This document shows, piece after piece, positions 39,401-49,900 of a stretch of 59,592 bases of DNA. A program made the position numbers and the translations under genes. How positions within the stretch are numbered: the stretch's first letter is position 1; each line of letters starts with the position of its first letter. Source of the DNA: Acanthaster planci (lineage: Eukaryota > Echinodermata > Asteroidea > Valvatida > Acanthasteridae); assembly GCF_001949145.1 (NCBI RefSeq), contig NW_019091432.1:1948760-2008351 (forward strand), written 5' to 3'. Below the pieces are notes generated by a model. It made no database searches. It was not told where the DNA came from and was given only the letters and a program-made list of their open reading frames with translations.

Positions 39401-39773
39401 GACAAAGGTTGTAGGAAGCAACTCTAAATAATAGATTGGTTGGGGAAAGTTCATGGATGTTTTGAGGCAGACCATGAACTCTGCCTAAAGAAACCCCAAA
39501 TTAACAAGATTGATGCCAATATTTTCTTTTTGTTGGAAACCATTGAAGTTGACAGCAGTGTTTTCGCATTGTCACTGTTTCAGGTATAAGTCTCTGGGAA
39601 TTCTTCAAGCAATGGAATTTAACCAAGTTTTTTTTATTTAATCTTAATTCTTCAACAGAGAAACACTTAGAGACATCCTACAGATCTTGCGTAACACTGG
39701 TAACCCACAGGTGGAATACATCATCCGCATCATGAAGAAGTGGGCAAAGGACAACAGGGTACCAGTTTCCTGA
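27440..39773 (+). CDS. TTC26: TTC26 / IFT56 (DYF-13), intraflagellar transport TPR protein; assembly-disrupted
   Basis: Subunit of the IFT-B complex that carries motility cargo into cilia. Exons: 27440-27576, 27991-28198, optional 28519-28557, 30429-30478, 30659-30804, 31394-31565, 31971-32045, 32432-32534, 33011-33120, (second copies of the last six at 34180-36621), 36881-36944, 37450-37538, 37903-37986, 38234-38303, 38687-38793, 39023-39156, 39659-39773. With one copy of the duplicated block and one base restored in exon 1 the frame gives 554 aa, the same as human. Near-identical landmarks: [83 protein letters not shown]. The start [11 protein letters not shown] matches the family N-terminus but is one base out of frame with the rest. 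TPR repeats fill most of the protein. Confidence 0.95.
28519..28557 (+). other. TTC26: Possible 39-nt cassette exon in TTC26
   Basis: Flanked by CCAACAACACAG and GTAGTAAG, exactly 39 nt, phase-preserving (enters and leaves in phase 1), and would insert [13 protein letters not shown] between AAKK and [11 protein letters not shown]. The vertebrate protein lacks this insert, and exon 2 joins exon 30429-30478 perfectly well without it. Confidence 0.4.
29360..29741. repeat. Long palindromic foldback element with AGTACTCGG core
   Basis: Outer ends match as inverted copies (AGTGATGTAGTCAAGTACTT against the complement of AAAGTACTCGACTACAACACT), inner blocks do too (GGTAAGATTACAAA and its complement), and the centre at 29558/29559 has 23-bp arms matching at 22 positions, built from repeated AAAGTACTCGG. 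The N at 29700 lies in the right arm. It is in TTC26 intron DNA and forms the left boundary of the duplicated block. Confidence 0.8.
29700..29700. other. Single N, assembly join
   Basis: One ambiguous base at the start of the first copy of the duplicated TTC26 block; the sequence just after it (GGAGAACGTTGGTACTCGG, 29702 on) recurs just after the second N as AGAGAACGTTGGTACTCGG. Confidence 0.9.
29701..33355 (+). repeat. First copy of duplicated TTC26 block
   Basis: Contains coding exons 30429-30478, 30659-30804, 31394-31565, 31971-32045, 32432-32534 and 33011-33120 with their introns. It aligns end to end with 33431-36855 with small indels and substitutions. All nine exon differences I found between the copies are synonymous. 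Confidence 0.92.
30305..30340 (+). repeat. 12-bp minisatellite, 3 units (2 in the other copy)
   Basis: Three units of TCNGTCATGTGG. The equivalent place in the second block (34052-34075) has two units. A repeat-number difference between the copies is what two alleles would show. Confidence 0.8.
33430..33430. other. Single N, assembly join
   Basis: One ambiguous base between the first and second copies. The 75 bases before it (about 33355-33429) match neither copy, so this is a contig end rather than a clean repeat border. Confidence 0.9.
34854..34915. mobile_element. 62-bp TTAA-flanked micro-element, present only in second copy
   Basis: Bounded by TTAA at 34850-34853 and 34916-34919, with inner ends CCCTAA and TTAGGG. 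The same place in the first copy has an uninterrupted sequence (near 31110). TTAA duplication with CCY-starting inverted ends is the signature of piggyBac-type insertion; at 62 bp it would be a tiny non-autonomous derivative. Confidence 0.6.
35803..35803. other. Single N, gap in second copy
   Basis: The base sits where about 235 bp of intron present in the first copy (about 32059-32293) is absent from the second. The flanks on both sides continue to match the first copy. Confidence 0.9.
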
Positions 39774-40860
39774 GGCGTTCCTCGCATTAGACTCTGTCTG
39801 TGTGTACATTTCAAAGCCCTTTTCTACGAGGGGATTGTGCCAAAGAAGCAACCCCATTAAACAAGATGTACCATGATCTGTGAAAACCTTTCTCATCCAT
39901 GATTTGAAAATGTTAGATTGGTTGAGCAAATGGTCGCCAAATCTTCTGTTTGTATATATAAAAGGCCATTTTGTTATCTCTTTCATGTCTCATCTTTTTA
40001 CACGGAGTGTACTCCAAAAAATGTCAAACTCTGTCTTTGTTTCTGAAAATATGCCTTTAGTTTGGATAGTACGGTACCCATGGATGTTCTTTGTGTTTGC
40101 ATGGAGTGGATTGGGACCAATGAAAGAAAAACCTGGGATAAGGGAACTTAAACCTGGGATAGAATTATTGGAAGAGGCTGTTACCTTGTATTCTTGAGAA
40201 GAATATCCAAACATTACTGGACACCATGTACTCAAACCCTTTAAGACTGGTCTGAAAAATATTGTTTTAGTGTTTTCTAAGTAAATGCTTCCATCTTTTC
40301 CCTGCTAAAGATGGCTTTTCATGCAATTCTTTGACTTTCTGATGTTTCATAAACCACTGGTAGGGAATTTAAGTGATGACACTATACAGAACTCCTACTG
40401 ATGGTTTTATCCAGTGGTTCCAGCCATATTCATAGAGAATAACAGCGTTGTGTAGGGACGTAACTTCTGGGGATAGGCTGTTGAATCATCTCCCTTTTTT
40501 GTGGTAATAATAAAAGGTGTATTGCGAGGAATTGTTTGGACATCCGAATGAACACAAGTTATTCATCAACACTGAAAGGTAGAAAAGTGAAAAAAAAAAG
40601 CTTTAAATTTGCTGTCCAATGGAGAAAGTATGTGTTTAGTGATGTACATCTGTATCATGGACAGCGCCCTGTATCACGCGCATTGCCCAGGATTTTTCCT
40701 CGGGGGCCAACCACTGCTTGGCTTGAAAATGACTGAGAAGCAATTGACAGCTGAAGGGGGTCAATTTTGAAGTTTTCTGAGCAAATTGGCGAGTCTCATC
40801 TCCTGTCGTCTCTGTCGTCATTTCTTGTGATTGTCCTCTCCTGGCGGAAAGAATTCTATG

Positions 40861-41010
40861 TACAAACACTGCTTGACACCTTGTGCACAAATTGTGGGAG
40901 ACTGGTCTGACAAAGTCATTATTTTGTAGTGAACACTTCAATATTTTCACTGTTGAATTTAACTTTTTGAGGACATTTTATTACCACCAGATGGCTAATA
41001 GGTCACTGCA
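40861..41010 (+). repeat. Dispersed repeat, copy 3 of 3, in TTC26 3' UTR
   Basis: Shares TTGACACCTTGTGCACAAA, GGGAGACTGGTCTGA and GATGGCTAATAGGTCACTG with the two copies near 25.4 and 26.5 kb. The middle is diverged. It lies between the TTC26 stop codon and its poly(A) signal, so it is probably transcribed. Confidence 0.65.
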
Positions 41011-41308
41011 GGGGGTAATGGGACCCCCCATACCCACCTCCCTGTGAGAAGACCCTGGCTACCTGTGCTGTTTAATCCCACTTTCCTTTTTGTTTTCATT
41101 GCTTTGAATTGGCATTCATTGAAGCCCTGGCTTCTTATCGTTCAGAATGGGTATGACTTCAAATGTGGTTATTCAGTGCATTTAATGCCGACTTGTAATG
41201 AAGTACTGGATCTCTCTGTGAATATCTTTTGATCCAGTAATGTAAATATTGTGTAGGTACTTGTGAAACTTTAAACACTCATGTTAGAATGCTGTGCATA
41301 GTTCTTGG

Positions 41309-41314
41309 AATAAA
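41309..41314 (+). terminator. TTC26 poly(A) signal
   Basis: AATAAA about 1.5 kb after the TTC26 stop codon, with no gene between. The 3' UTR would include the dispersed repeat at 40861-41010. Confidence 0.5.
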
Positions 41315-42116
41315 GAAAGATCTCCTAAAAACAGAATTGTGTACAAGTTCAGAAGTTTATTTATTAATTTATTTTAAATCTTCAGACAGAAAACATTAAA
41401 GGTTGAACAGGGGCTATCTTGGAAATATGATAGTTTTTAAAAAATGTCATCCAAAGATATGTATGGCCAGATCCCTGACAATAATAATGAAATGAAAAAA
41501 GCAAACCGTAGTTAGTGATTGTACCTTTATACCCTGAGTTAACTTGAACCACATAGTTTCTATAGGTGTGAGTTTGGTTTTGATTTGCCTTTGTGGAGTT
41601 CATGGGGGGGTGGGCTGCTTAAAGAGGTTACTTTTGCAAATTGTCATATTTACTATCGCAAAAATTAACTGAAAAATGTGCATCATCATCACTATCCCGT
41701 TGCCGAGCATTTTGTGACTTAATGACTGGTGCATTTATTTTGGTCTGCATAACAATACGAGGTAAAACATTTTTTAAAATTACATTTAAACTTTAAATAG
41801 GGGCTTTTAATGAAAGAACAAAACTTGCAACTTTTATTGGGTATCTAAGATTAAACGGAGACGATGCATCTTGGTAAAGTCGGTCCGGCGGTTAGGCTGA
41901 ACTTCAAATGAACACGGAAGCTGGAAGTAACGCATCCGTTGTCACTCAGGGCTCCAGCCTCAGCCTCTTACACGGCACGGGTGACTAACAATAGAGGGCG
42001 CTAGAGCAGACTTACGGTAACACGCTGGCTACATGGAACTAGAAAACTGTTTACAAAATTAGACTGTAACTTGTGTTGAGTGCCACATACGTGGAAGTCT
42101 ATCTCTGTTCTGCAGT
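41315..42116. other. Intergenic region and METTL22 promoter
   Basis: No gene seen. It probably holds the METTL22 promoter: the AATAGAGGGCGC motif at 41990-42001 lies about 115 bp upstream of the start codon. No TATA box is evident. Confidence 0.45.
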
Positions 42117-45100
42117 ATGTGCGAATCAGGGGACGAGGTTTTATCTGATGTTCATATTCACATTCCTCCATCTTCCAGACTGTCAAACGGAGGACACGGT
42201 AGGTCCAGCGACTGGAATGACTTCAACTGTTTTAATTGCCCGATGAGTGATGTTGTTGAATATATACTGTAGCCTACACCTAGCATGAACTAATATAAGG
42301 GTAAACTAAGTACCAGCATCTAACATGTCTACCTCAGCACTTGATTAACGTGCGTTACCGTATAGTCACCAGGTCCCTAATTTCGCCACCTATTGTCAAG
42401 ATTCATTGGTTTTCACAGTAAGTGGTGAAAGGCACGTGGCAGCTATACCGTCATGTGCGTACCAGAGTAGATGATATCAACTCAGAATTGTTACTAACAG
42501 TAGCATCCAGTGGCAGTTGATGTAATTTTTTTCTCCTTCTTTTTTCTTCACTTCACTTTATTTTCCATGTAATATAAGAAGATAGCAATGGTACATATTT
42601 AGTTGATGGATGGAGACCCCCAAGAAGCATTGCTTGTCGAGTGGAGGACTCTAGACACTTATGACAACATTTCAAGAACTACAAACATTATTACGAGTTA
42701 ACTAGAAAAAATAAAGAGCACCAATAAATCTTTGTCCTTTACCAGTGTAATCAATTGTATGTTCTTTCTGAGAGTTTGAAAAAAAAAAGAAAGAGAGAAA
42801 GCACAGGGCAAACTACAGCAAACTTTAGGTGGGACTTGAACTGAAATCCACAAGCTCCAGATTACTATGATACATCTTAACAACTTAACCGCAGGGCTGA
42901 CTCAGTTCTGCATCAAATCGAGTCTATAAATTTCCCAATAGTATGGTGTCATGTTGCATTATTCACAGCTACCACAAGGTTCTACTTTGAAATCCCCACA
43001 TCGAAAAATCAACCAAATGCCTCCTTGACATTGCCCAAGGTACATGTATGTGGAAAGCAGATATTAGAGTCCAAGCACCAAGGAGCTCTTGATAATGATG
43101 ATGATGATGATGACGAATCTGTAACCATGACAACTGTAGATGAGGATGGAGACATGGTTGTTGTCAGGAAGAGAATGGGACAGAAGGAGAGAAATGTCAT
43201 TGTCATTAGTAAGCCTGAAAGTTTGGTTTTCTCTCATTTGAAGCACTTGTCAAATTTGTAAGCCATTACAAGGTATCAAACTCTTGAAGTCAGATGTTAC
43301 AGTTCACTGTCTGGATTTCTAAAAAAAAATAACTGCAAGTGAGTAACACATTTTGCAGCTGCACTAATTGTCCATCACTTAAGATACTCTGTCAGATGTT
43401 ACTCAAGCTTGCTTGGGGGGAGCGAGTTAGCGTAGCGGTTCTTTCCTTGCTTTGCACCATTGAGGTCCGGGTTCGAGTTCCGGCTTGGCCCAGGCTTAAG
43501 TGCATTTGGTTTCCAGTCCATACTCGCTCTCGCAAGTTTCCTCCGGGTACTCCGGTTTCCTCCTGCCTCTAAAACTGGACCTTCTTCCTAACTCCGTAAC
43601 GTGATGCTGATTAACAAAGTGTATGAATAAACGTACAGTTATTGGCATAAATAGCCCGAGTTGCTGAAAGCGCCATTAGAACAAAACAACAACAACTACT
43701 CAAGCTTGAAGGAAAATTATGGAAACGGCACTAAAGGTTTCAAACTTCTCTGCTGTAGAAAAGTAGTGTATGTAAGATCTCATTGATATCGGAGGATTTG
43801 GGGTTGTTAGGGCTGTCTCTCAGGACTTTTACAGGCAGGTATTTGTGTTCAAATAATTGATGATGATATTTAAAATTATCAATGTTTGTTTTTTTCAGAC
43901 CATGCCATGGCCACCACACTAAGTGATGTTGGATTACAGGTATAAACTCTCAGCCTTTGTGTCACAACTCTCCTTCAGTAAAGACAATCAGCCAGGAGCC
44001 AGTCTCAAGCAGGATACCAGTATATGCCATGGGGCAAACCTTGTCTCTGCACAGACAATTGTGTTCAGTAACTGAAATCTTGTAGGCTTCTACTAGTTTG
44101 GATTTTTGAATGAATTCTAAAGACCATGGTCATACTTCTCACTTAACGTATTTTCCCTAATCACTTGGTGTCAAATTGTATATTTACGGTTCTAGGTTTG
44201 GCAAGGATGTCTGCTCCTCTGCGATTTCCTTCTAACACACCGAGAGATGTTCAAGGGCCGGGTCGTCTTGGAGTTAGGGTCAGGGGTCGGGCTGTGCAGC
44301 ACTGTCATGGCAATGACAGCATCCCATGTGTTTGCAACAGGTACACCTCTTTGAAGCAAAAGAATAGGTGTGATAGAATCCCTGGGAATCAGAGTAGCCT
44401 AGCGGTAGGTAAGCTGATAGTACTTGGCAACCAAGCTGTGGGTTTCTGACCTGGGCCAGCTGCAGGGGCCAAGTTCATAGAGCTGCTTAAGCACAAAATT
44501 TGCTTAAGCGTGAAAAAACTTTACTTGATAAATCAGGTAACCAGCCAAAATTCCATGTGATGTATATTGTTCTGGGATTGTATTTAGCTGTTTTTTTGTT
44601 TAGCATGACAATCAGATAGAGTTTGAGCTGGTAACCTTTGTTTCTTCAGCAAAGTTTTTCCCACTTAAGCAAATTTTGTGCTTAAGCAGCTCTATGAAAT
44701 TGGCCCCCGTGTAGAGGCTAAGTCTTACCTGTGGGTTGGGACCTCCCCGCCTGTAACAAGATACCACGGTATCTGTTCTTCTTTTGAAAAATGCCATAAG
44801 AAATGGCTTTTTTGAGCGTAAGTACGTGTGAAGCAGAGACTATATTTTTTCAGTCATTCATGACTTTGATATACATGTACATGTATGTTAAGTCTTTCTA
44901 GCCATTGAAAAATTTGTTTGTTTTAAAGTTTGTTTTATTCTCTATTTAAAGTATTTTCTGGCTTTTGTAAATCTTTTACAAACCCTGAATGATCATTTTA
45001 ATCAGTTCAGTAATTGCTGTTACTGTTGCTGTTTTAGATATAGGGACAAGTGTATTGGAGTTGTGCCAAAGAAACATCACCCACAACTATCACTACCTGA

Positions 45101-46962
45101 TGGGTCACTCGGATGAAAATCAAGAAAGAGTAGAAGTCCAAGTGAGAGAGCTAGACTGGTTTCAGTCCACCAAGAGCTCAGGTAAATCAGGGAATGTCTC
45201 TGAGCTTCAAGTGCAGGCCCACTGTCATTTGTTCTAATTACTTGCCAGTTAGGAGAGTGTTAGTGTGAGATTGGTAATTATTTTCTGTGCCAAAAACATT
45301 AAAAGTTGATTCACAAATGAAGATTTTCACTCCCCAAAGGCTGTTTATGAATAATTCCCCTCAGCCTGTGAGGAAGGACTTCCAAGATTTGCTTCAATGG
45401 GACTTGAACCCATGAACATCTAGTTACAAGTACATGCAGTTTCTAGTGATAAAGGTCGTTGGCTACTCAGCCATTGAGCTTGTAGTGGCCTTTTAGGATC
45501 TGCAATGGCTTAGGAACGAAACTGTGCTTTATGGAGTGAAATTGACTTCCAGTTTGGAAAATATGAACCGAACAATTTTCTGATTGATGAAAAAATAATG
45601 ACTTGTTCACTATTTTGAAAAGGAAATTGAATATGATTTTGTGTGGAATTGTTTTCCAGATCATCCCGGTCCGTTTCAGTGGAGCAAGAAAGATATCGAG
45701 AAACTTGGCGAAGTCACTGTTATCATTGCTGCAGATGGTAAGAATTGTCCAGGTTTGTGGTGAGGGCATATGTTTGGGTGGGATGGAGATATGTCCGTCC
45801 TGCTGCCGATGACCATACTTTCTCACGCATACATTTGCAGAGAGCATGCATTCTATCGACGTGACTTTGCCAAACAGAAGAAGTGGAAAGGAAGTTTAAA
45901 GTAAGGGACAACTGACAGTCAGCTCTTTGAAAATGAGTCATAAATCACTGAGCTCTTTGTTTGAATGTGTCACTCAGTTTGGTATAATGAAAATGGACGT
46001 TGTGTGGATTTGAAAATGTCGAGGATTCCTCTTGCTTAAAAACACTACGCAAGATTCTTTCAAACTCAAAAGTGGCTCTGGCGACATGAGACTGATTTTT
46101 GCAGAGCGGATCACATATTATAGAGTATGGTTCAGCATCTGTGCACCTGCTTTTCCTTTTTGGTTATTTTGTCCTTTTTTTTCTTCATCAGTCGTATATG
46201 ATGATGATTTGACTGATGCTTTCTTCAACACTCTGATCAGGCTTATGTCATCGGGAAAAGACAAGACTGCATTTATAGCTCTAGAGAAAAGGTAGTGTCC
46301 CCTTCTTTATTAAATTGAAATTTCACATCAGTGAACAACGATGAAAATGACGAAAGTATTTGGATAAAATTCTAAAGTGGTAATACCACACACATAAGAT
46401 AGTATTACTTCAGTAGATTTTAGATTGGACGATTGTACTGCACTTAAGAATTGCATACAAAATTTACCATCTTTGTCTGTTGCCCAAGTTGTAATTGGGT
46501 AGAGTTCATGTCACTGAAGCAACTTCAGCTCTGAACATGTTGTGTGGATCTTTTTATTTTCCTCACGACTTATTAACTTTTCGATGTTCATTTTGTAGAT
46601 TGAATTTTACAATCGAGGATCTCAACGTGACTTGCAAAGCCTATGATCACTTCCAGTTGCACATCAACAGGTTGGTCTCCTCTCAAGATGTGAAATACTG
46701 CGTGGAGCAACTGCCTGTGAATTTCCCACAGTGCTTCCAGTATTGCAGGACCGAACAGCTGGTAAGAGGAGACTAGAAAAAATGTCTACCTTAATCAGGT
46801 CAAATAATAAACTCTGACATCGTTATGGAATCTTAATTTAGTACCTCCTTTGTCTTTGACAAAATGACATTTTTAGGTTGAAATGCATGTACCTTATTTC
46901 ATTCTGAATAGGAATTATGGAAGATGAATTTGGTAAGGGAGAAGAATATACCAGTAGACTGA
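42117..46962 (+). CDS. METTL22: METTL22, lysine methyltransferase-like protein, complete, 9 exons
   Basis: Seven-beta-strand SAM-dependent protein lysine methyltransferase of the METTL21/22 group. Exons: 42117-42198, 42969-43208, 43899-43939, 44196-44340, 45038-45181, 45660-45737, 46192-46291, 46599-46761, 46912-46962; 1044 nt, all phases close, 347 aa. The start MCESGDEVLSDVHIHIP matches the family. The SAM motif is VLELGSGVG (145-153); the acidic residue after it is Asp170 (FATDIG). The family block DVVYDDDLTDAFF (243 on) and EKRLNFT are intact. The short last exon starts ELWKMNL, as the vertebrate ELWK end does. Residues from a GAT run at 43091-43117 make an acidic stretch. The start has no in-frame ATG upstream that fits homology. 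Confidence 0.95.
43091..43117 (+). repeat. Coding GAT trinucleotide run in METTL22 exon 2
   Basis: Nine codons, mostly GAT, encoding an Asp-rich stretch in the poorly conserved part before the methyltransferase fold. A trinucleotide run keeps the frame when its length changes. Confidence 0.85.
43412..43696 (+). mobile_element. tRNA-derived SINE with 12-bp target duplication, METTL22 intron 2
   Basis: Pol III A box TAGCGTAGCGG at 43428-43438 and B box GGTTCGAGTTC at 43470-43480. The body has CTCCGGGTACTCCGGTTTCC, a conserved central block found in SINEs of several invertebrates (possibly the Nin-DC type, from memory). The tail is AAC-rich. A perfect 12-bp direct repeat, TACTCAAGCTTG, flanks it at 43400-43411 and 43697-43708, which proves insertion by target-primed reverse transcription and suggests it is fairly young. 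Confidence 0.9.
44395..44464 (+). mobile_element. Decayed tRNA-like SINE head
   Basis: An A-box match TAGCCTAGCGG at 44395-44405 is followed by a degenerate B-like GGTTTCTGACC. The body is cut short by the inverted-repeat element starting at 44465. Confidence 0.4.
44465..44707. mobile_element. 243-bp inverted-repeat MITE, METTL22 intron 4
   Basis: The ends GGGGCCAAGTTCATAGAGCT and the complement (AGCTCTATGAAATTGGCCCC) continue into CTTAAGCACAAAATTTGCTTAAG, giving arms of about 45 bp. No coding capacity. A terminal fragment of the same family lies in FLCN intron 1 (10123-10154). Target duplication not evident. Confidence 0.8.
45388..45481 (-). mobile_element. tRNA-like SINE head or tRNA pseudogene, minus strand
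   Basis: On the minus strand an A box TGGCTGAGTAG (45463-45473) folds as a four-pair D stem (TGGC/GCCA), and a B box GGTTCAAGTCC (45400-45410) sits in a five-pair T stem (ATGGG/CCCAT). The acceptor ends do not pair well and the anticodon region is long, so it is not called a working tRNA. Confidence 0.5.
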
Positions 46963-49900
46963 TATCCAATTGCTGACTACTGCTTGCCAGCCTTGTAACT
47001 AACTCTCTTGCCAACCAGCTAGTTAGCCAGCCAGGATGTAGACTATCTGATGGGCTAGTTGCCAACAGTGCCTGCTAGCCAAACAGCAAGATTGGATACG
47101 GGAGACAGGCATTCATTTGCAAGGCATTGTGCAGCCTGCCAAGCCAGCCAACCAGACAGCTTATTAGCCAGCCAGCCAGCCATATGTTACCTCAACAGGA
47201 ATGAGGATATATCCTGGACATCAACTCTTCATCTATCCTTTGCCTCTTACCAACAAGGACTATGTCCCACCACACGGCAAATCAGTTCTAGCCAGCCAGC
47301 TCAGCCATCCATGGTGTAGGATCGGCCATCTAAAAACAGAGGGCTAGTCCACAGTTGCCGTGAACACCAGGCCAAGCCAAATCAGTGAGCCCGCGTACGA
47401 GGCGGTGCAGTGAGCCTTTTTCGTACAGCCAACCTACCCACACACTAGACAGAGCTGCACACAACAACAGCTCGATCGGAGACCTTCCAGAAGACAAATG
47501 TTATTCAAATGAATGAAAAACTGGTGAGTATCCGATATGAACACTGTCTAGTATTTTTTTAAATTAGAAGAAAAGTTCGTTGAAAATCTAGGTTGAAATC
47601 AAGCCTCCAATAGCATTCCTTATTTGTGATTGTCCAGTTATTAGGGTCCACTGAAATGGCTATCATTACAGTGTCCATCCTGAGGACATTGAAAAGATGT
47701 CTGTTTAGAGTGTGTTGAGAAAACTACGGTGGTTTGACGTGCAATGTGTATCTATTCCTATTTCTTGGACAGGATGAGACACTGATGGAATGTCAACATC
47801 ATATTGTGACCTTCAGACAAGTCTATAACCATCTGCCATCTGTGGACTGGGGAATTTTGAACAGTGTCCGGAGGAGCAAGATTGCAAACGGGGGGATAGA
47901 TGCAAGGGTAGGCTGGTAAACTGTTGGTCTGTGAATGAGCCTTTGCGACAGTTTGTGTGTTGTTGCCAGAAAAAATATTTGAGTATTCTACATGGAAACT
48001 CAGTGACGTTTATCATCATGATGATAAGCTTTTCCTGTGGTACAATATCTTGAAGTTGGGCATGATCGGTCAGTCTGCATGTTCACGCAATCTAATTCTA
48101 ATTTTATCTCCCTTTCTGGAAACAACCTTTCACAACTGTGAATCAGAAAACAAAAATGACTTGCTGAGGGTGGAATTATCAACAAATTGTGCAATAAGAT
48201 CGACCAATCGTGCAAGGATCAAGAGATCAAGCAAATTGACCAATCTCACCCAACACAGGCTCCGCTGGTGACCAAGAGCAGGCGTTTTTACACCAATATC
48301 CCGCATGGTAGACAGTCGCATGCACATGCCTGTACAGTTGTTGATTCACTCCTTAATCACATGATCAATGTCTACCCGGAAAGCAATCTTGGATACTACT
48401 CTTCTGCTTGTACATGAACTTCACAGCTTTGTGAGAAATGGTTTTATGATAGAATTATCAGATGCTGTTTAGGAGGAGACAAGACTAGGGAAGAGATGGG
48501 GTCAAGGTCGGTTCATGTGTACATTTTCATTTACATTTGGTAAATCAAGAGTCTTTTTAAAGGATTGAATATTGCGGAAGGGATGAGATTGTAGTAACTT
48601 GGCCTGTTTGTATTAAGAAAACATTGCAGTCAGTTGAGGAATCACCATGGAATGTGTGCAGTGAATGTTGTCATTTCTTTTGAATATTCAAATAGCCCGA
48701 GCTATGAGCTTTCTGGTGAGACTATTTCAAGTTGCAAATCCAAAAATGAGCTTAAGATCATTGACCTGATTTATTTTCAACTTGCTTGTTGGACACGTCA
48801 GTTTTCTGGAATTCATTGGAATATAACACATATACCAGTAGTACACTGTATTATTAAATAAAAGCAACGCTTTGTTAAGAGTCAACTGGAGTGTGTAGTA
48901 GTTTTTCTTTTAAAAATAAATTTTTGATTTATCATTTCTCGAGAATTTACAGTTTTTCATACACGTGAAAACTCACTTTTATAAGGCCGCTTAATAATTA
49001 AAAATAAAAAAGACAAAAAATCAAAAACAAACAACGATAGGAAAAACTAAAACCAAACCGAATAACAGACACACAAACAATTCTGTGTGTCAGTTGTGCA
49101 GCCAGTTTACCAGACAGATTGCTTTAAAATCGTTTTTTTGCTGTCGGCAAAGTTGGGTTGCTGCCCAGGGCGACAAATCAGTGCTAATCGAATCCAGTGG
49201 TCAAAATTGGTAAAATGCACACCCACTACCGGAATTACCTCGGTCGCTTTGCGGCGGGATTCTGGTACTTCGCTCAGTCATGCCTGTACCTGGACGGGGG
49301 TGAGGGGGCGATCTTGTAGATTTGAACTGTGAAAATGGAATACATGTACTTCAATCCAGGATTCTCACAGCGTTAGGAAAGTATGCGGGGAGGGGTCTCT
49401 CTAAAAGTTATCCGAACAGATGACAAAAGTGATGAAAGAGGAATTGGCGTTTAGGAATTATTTAAGTATTTTTGTTCACTTTTGTTCATTTAGTTCTTTG
49501 TATTTTAGGGATTGCGTGGGAATTATCCTTTTTTTCGGTGACCAAACGCGCGTGTGGCGACATATTCCCATTTTTTCCCAAATGTTTGACCTTTAGTTAA
49601 TTTTGCCCTTTATATCGTAAAAGCTGGAAGAAACGTCTAAGGCAAATTCCCGAAGAAAGGTTTACAGGTATTCCTGGTACCATTTGGCCCATATTGTGCA
49701 AATTTTATGCTTTCTGGGGAGGCAGAACATACTCAAAACTGTAATTGTGATTTTGCCGGATGATTCTACAGGCTTGGACGATTTAATTATGATTAAATTT
49801 GTTTTATTTGGTTAATTTATCAGATAAATTATTAATTTGTCTTGTTCAATTTCAAAAGGTAGTTGGGTTATAGATGATGCAAGAAGAGGTTGAAATATGA

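Noticed and set aside
45388-45481. Working tRNA gene
   Set aside because: The D and T stems and both Pol III boxes are present, but the acceptor ends do not pair and the anticodon region is too long. It is kept as a tRNA-like element.
46985-47310. CRISPR-like or other spaced repeat array
   Set aside because: The AGCC units are degenerate with no constant repeat/spacer pattern, and the genome is eukaryotic.
47774-47919. Exon-like frame after an acceptor-like TTTCTTGGACAG
   Set aside because: METTL22 already ends properly at 46962, the frame matches no family, and no partner exon was found.
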